Below are positions 63,689 through 64,000 of a stretch of DNA of 64,000 nt, one piece after another; within the stretch, counting starts at the first letter, position 1, and every line of letters begins with the position of its first letter. The stretch covers positions 124,001 through 188,000 of the forward strand of contig JAXMCM010000014.1 in NCBI GenBank assembly GCA_046349355.1, written 5' to 3'. A program made the position numbers and the translations under genes. Below the pieces are notes generated by a model. It was not told where the DNA came from. It made no database searches and saw only the letters and a program-made list of their open reading frames with translations. This DNA comes from CALKJU01 sp046349355. Lineage in GTDB: Bacteria > Pseudomonadota > Alphaproteobacteria > Geminicoccales > Geminicoccaceae.

Positions 63689-64000
63689 ATGAGGCACCTG
63701 AAGCTCGGCCTGCTGGCCGTCACCGCGCTGACCGTCGGCGCTGCGGGCGTCGCCCGGGCCGCGGACGCCTGGTACCCCTTCCCGATCTACAACGTCGTCG
63801 ACGGGAAGAAGGAGGAGGCGACCTACACGCCGCTCGAGAAGGCGGAGCAGAAGTGGAACATCTGCGTCCTCTTCCCGCACATGAAGGACAGCTTCTGGGT
63901 CGCCGTCGCCTACGGCGTCATCGAGGAGGCCAAGCGGCTGGGCGTGAAGCTCACCCTGCTCCAGGCCGGCGGCTACGAGAACCTGCCCAAGCAGATCTCG
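63689..64000 (+). CDS. TorT-like periplasmic sugar-binding-fold protein (3' end outside window)
   Basis: The first 104 residues are visible. There is a signal peptide (KLGLLAVTALTVGAAGVARA, cleavage near ARA), then KWNICVLFPHMKDSFWVAVAYGVIEEAKRLGVKLTLLQAGGY. This matches the TorT pattern of E. coli (Lys-Asp-Ser-aromatic-Trp, YG..EEA.R.GV, AGGY). TorT senses trimethylamine N-oxide with the TorS kinase, but family members also serve ABC transporters. The divergent pxp-like operon suggests the ligand is connected with that pathway. The partner genes lie beyond the window. Confidence 0.85.
   Translation, partial: MRHLKLGLLAVTALTVGAAGVARAADAWYPFPIYNVVDGKKEEATYTPLEKAEQKWNICVLFPHMKDSFWVAVAYGVIEEAKRLGVKLTLLQAGGYENLPKQIS

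Overview
The window looks like chromosomal DNA of a high-GC alphaproteobacterium. By eye most genes are near 70% G+C with very strong G/C third positions. The gyrA–coaD–queA–tgt neighbourhood, an ETF-ubiquinone oxidoreductase, a type-B PutA and a glucan-modifying OpgC protein all fit the Rhodospirillales or a related order. Genus and species cannot be fixed from this sequence. The strand switches often, and most same-strand neighbours overlap by 4 bp (ATGA/GTGA/TTGA) or lie within about 60 bp, so operons are easy to see.

Layout. 1–5.4 kb: the end of a Gfo/Idh/MocA oxidoreductase, a MoxR-type ATPase, an SGNH esterase, an OpgC membrane protein, an SDR and an unrecognised protein that I suspect is a TIM barrel. 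5.5–11.1 kb: a two-gene operon for large surface or secreted proteins, namely a 1433-aa RTX/cadherin/'ELWR'-repeat protein and an FG-GAP protein, with base use less GC-rich than the flanks. 11.4–15.1 kb: putA. 15.3–18.4 kb: a lower-GC accessory stretch ending at tRNA-Lys(UUU), with two tail-to-tail RadC-like genes (one with its JAMM histidines lost), a receiver-like protein, small orphans and a perfect 11-11-11 inverted repeat. 18.5–31.6 kb: housekeeping and stress genes, including a cNMP-domain protein, a metallophosphoesterase, VOC, tgt–DUF1269–queA, coaD, gyrA, an AlkA-type glycosylase, TMEM43, ETF-QO and a GGDEF protein. 31.6–37.2 kb: map, a fused monooxygenase-like/2-hydroxyacid dehydrogenase, an EamA transporter, an amidase with a tiny coupled leader, and a PhyH dioxygenase.

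37.2–41.4 kb is a methionine gamma-lyase locus resembling mdeR–mdeA–mdeB. It should turn methionine into methanethiol, ammonia and 2-oxobutyrate, and then oxidise the oxoacid. 41.4–45.1 kb is a biuret-nitrogen module: an AtzF-type allophanate hydrolase divergent from a BiuH-type biuret hydrolase, a second isochorismatase-fold hydrolase and a cupin. The CoxE-like VWA protein at 45.1 kb is the usual partner of the MoxR ATPase at 0.5 kb but is about 44 kb away. RraA follows. 47.0–58.7 kb is one long minus-strand glycogen operon, frk–pgi–glgP–glgB–glgC–glgA–pgm, joining hexose entry to glycogen synthesis and breakdown. 59.2–63.4 kb is a PxpA/PxpB/PxpC-like set with its own biotin carboxylase and biotin carrier. 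It is divergent from a TorT-like periplasmic binding protein cut by the window end.

The best candidates for something undescribed are the active/dead RadC pair with its operator-like palindrome, the biotin-coupled oxoprolinase-like module with a TorT-like receptor, and the RTX-first ELWR-repeat protein with its FG-GAP partner. A Tgt that lacks two of its four zinc ligands is also notable.
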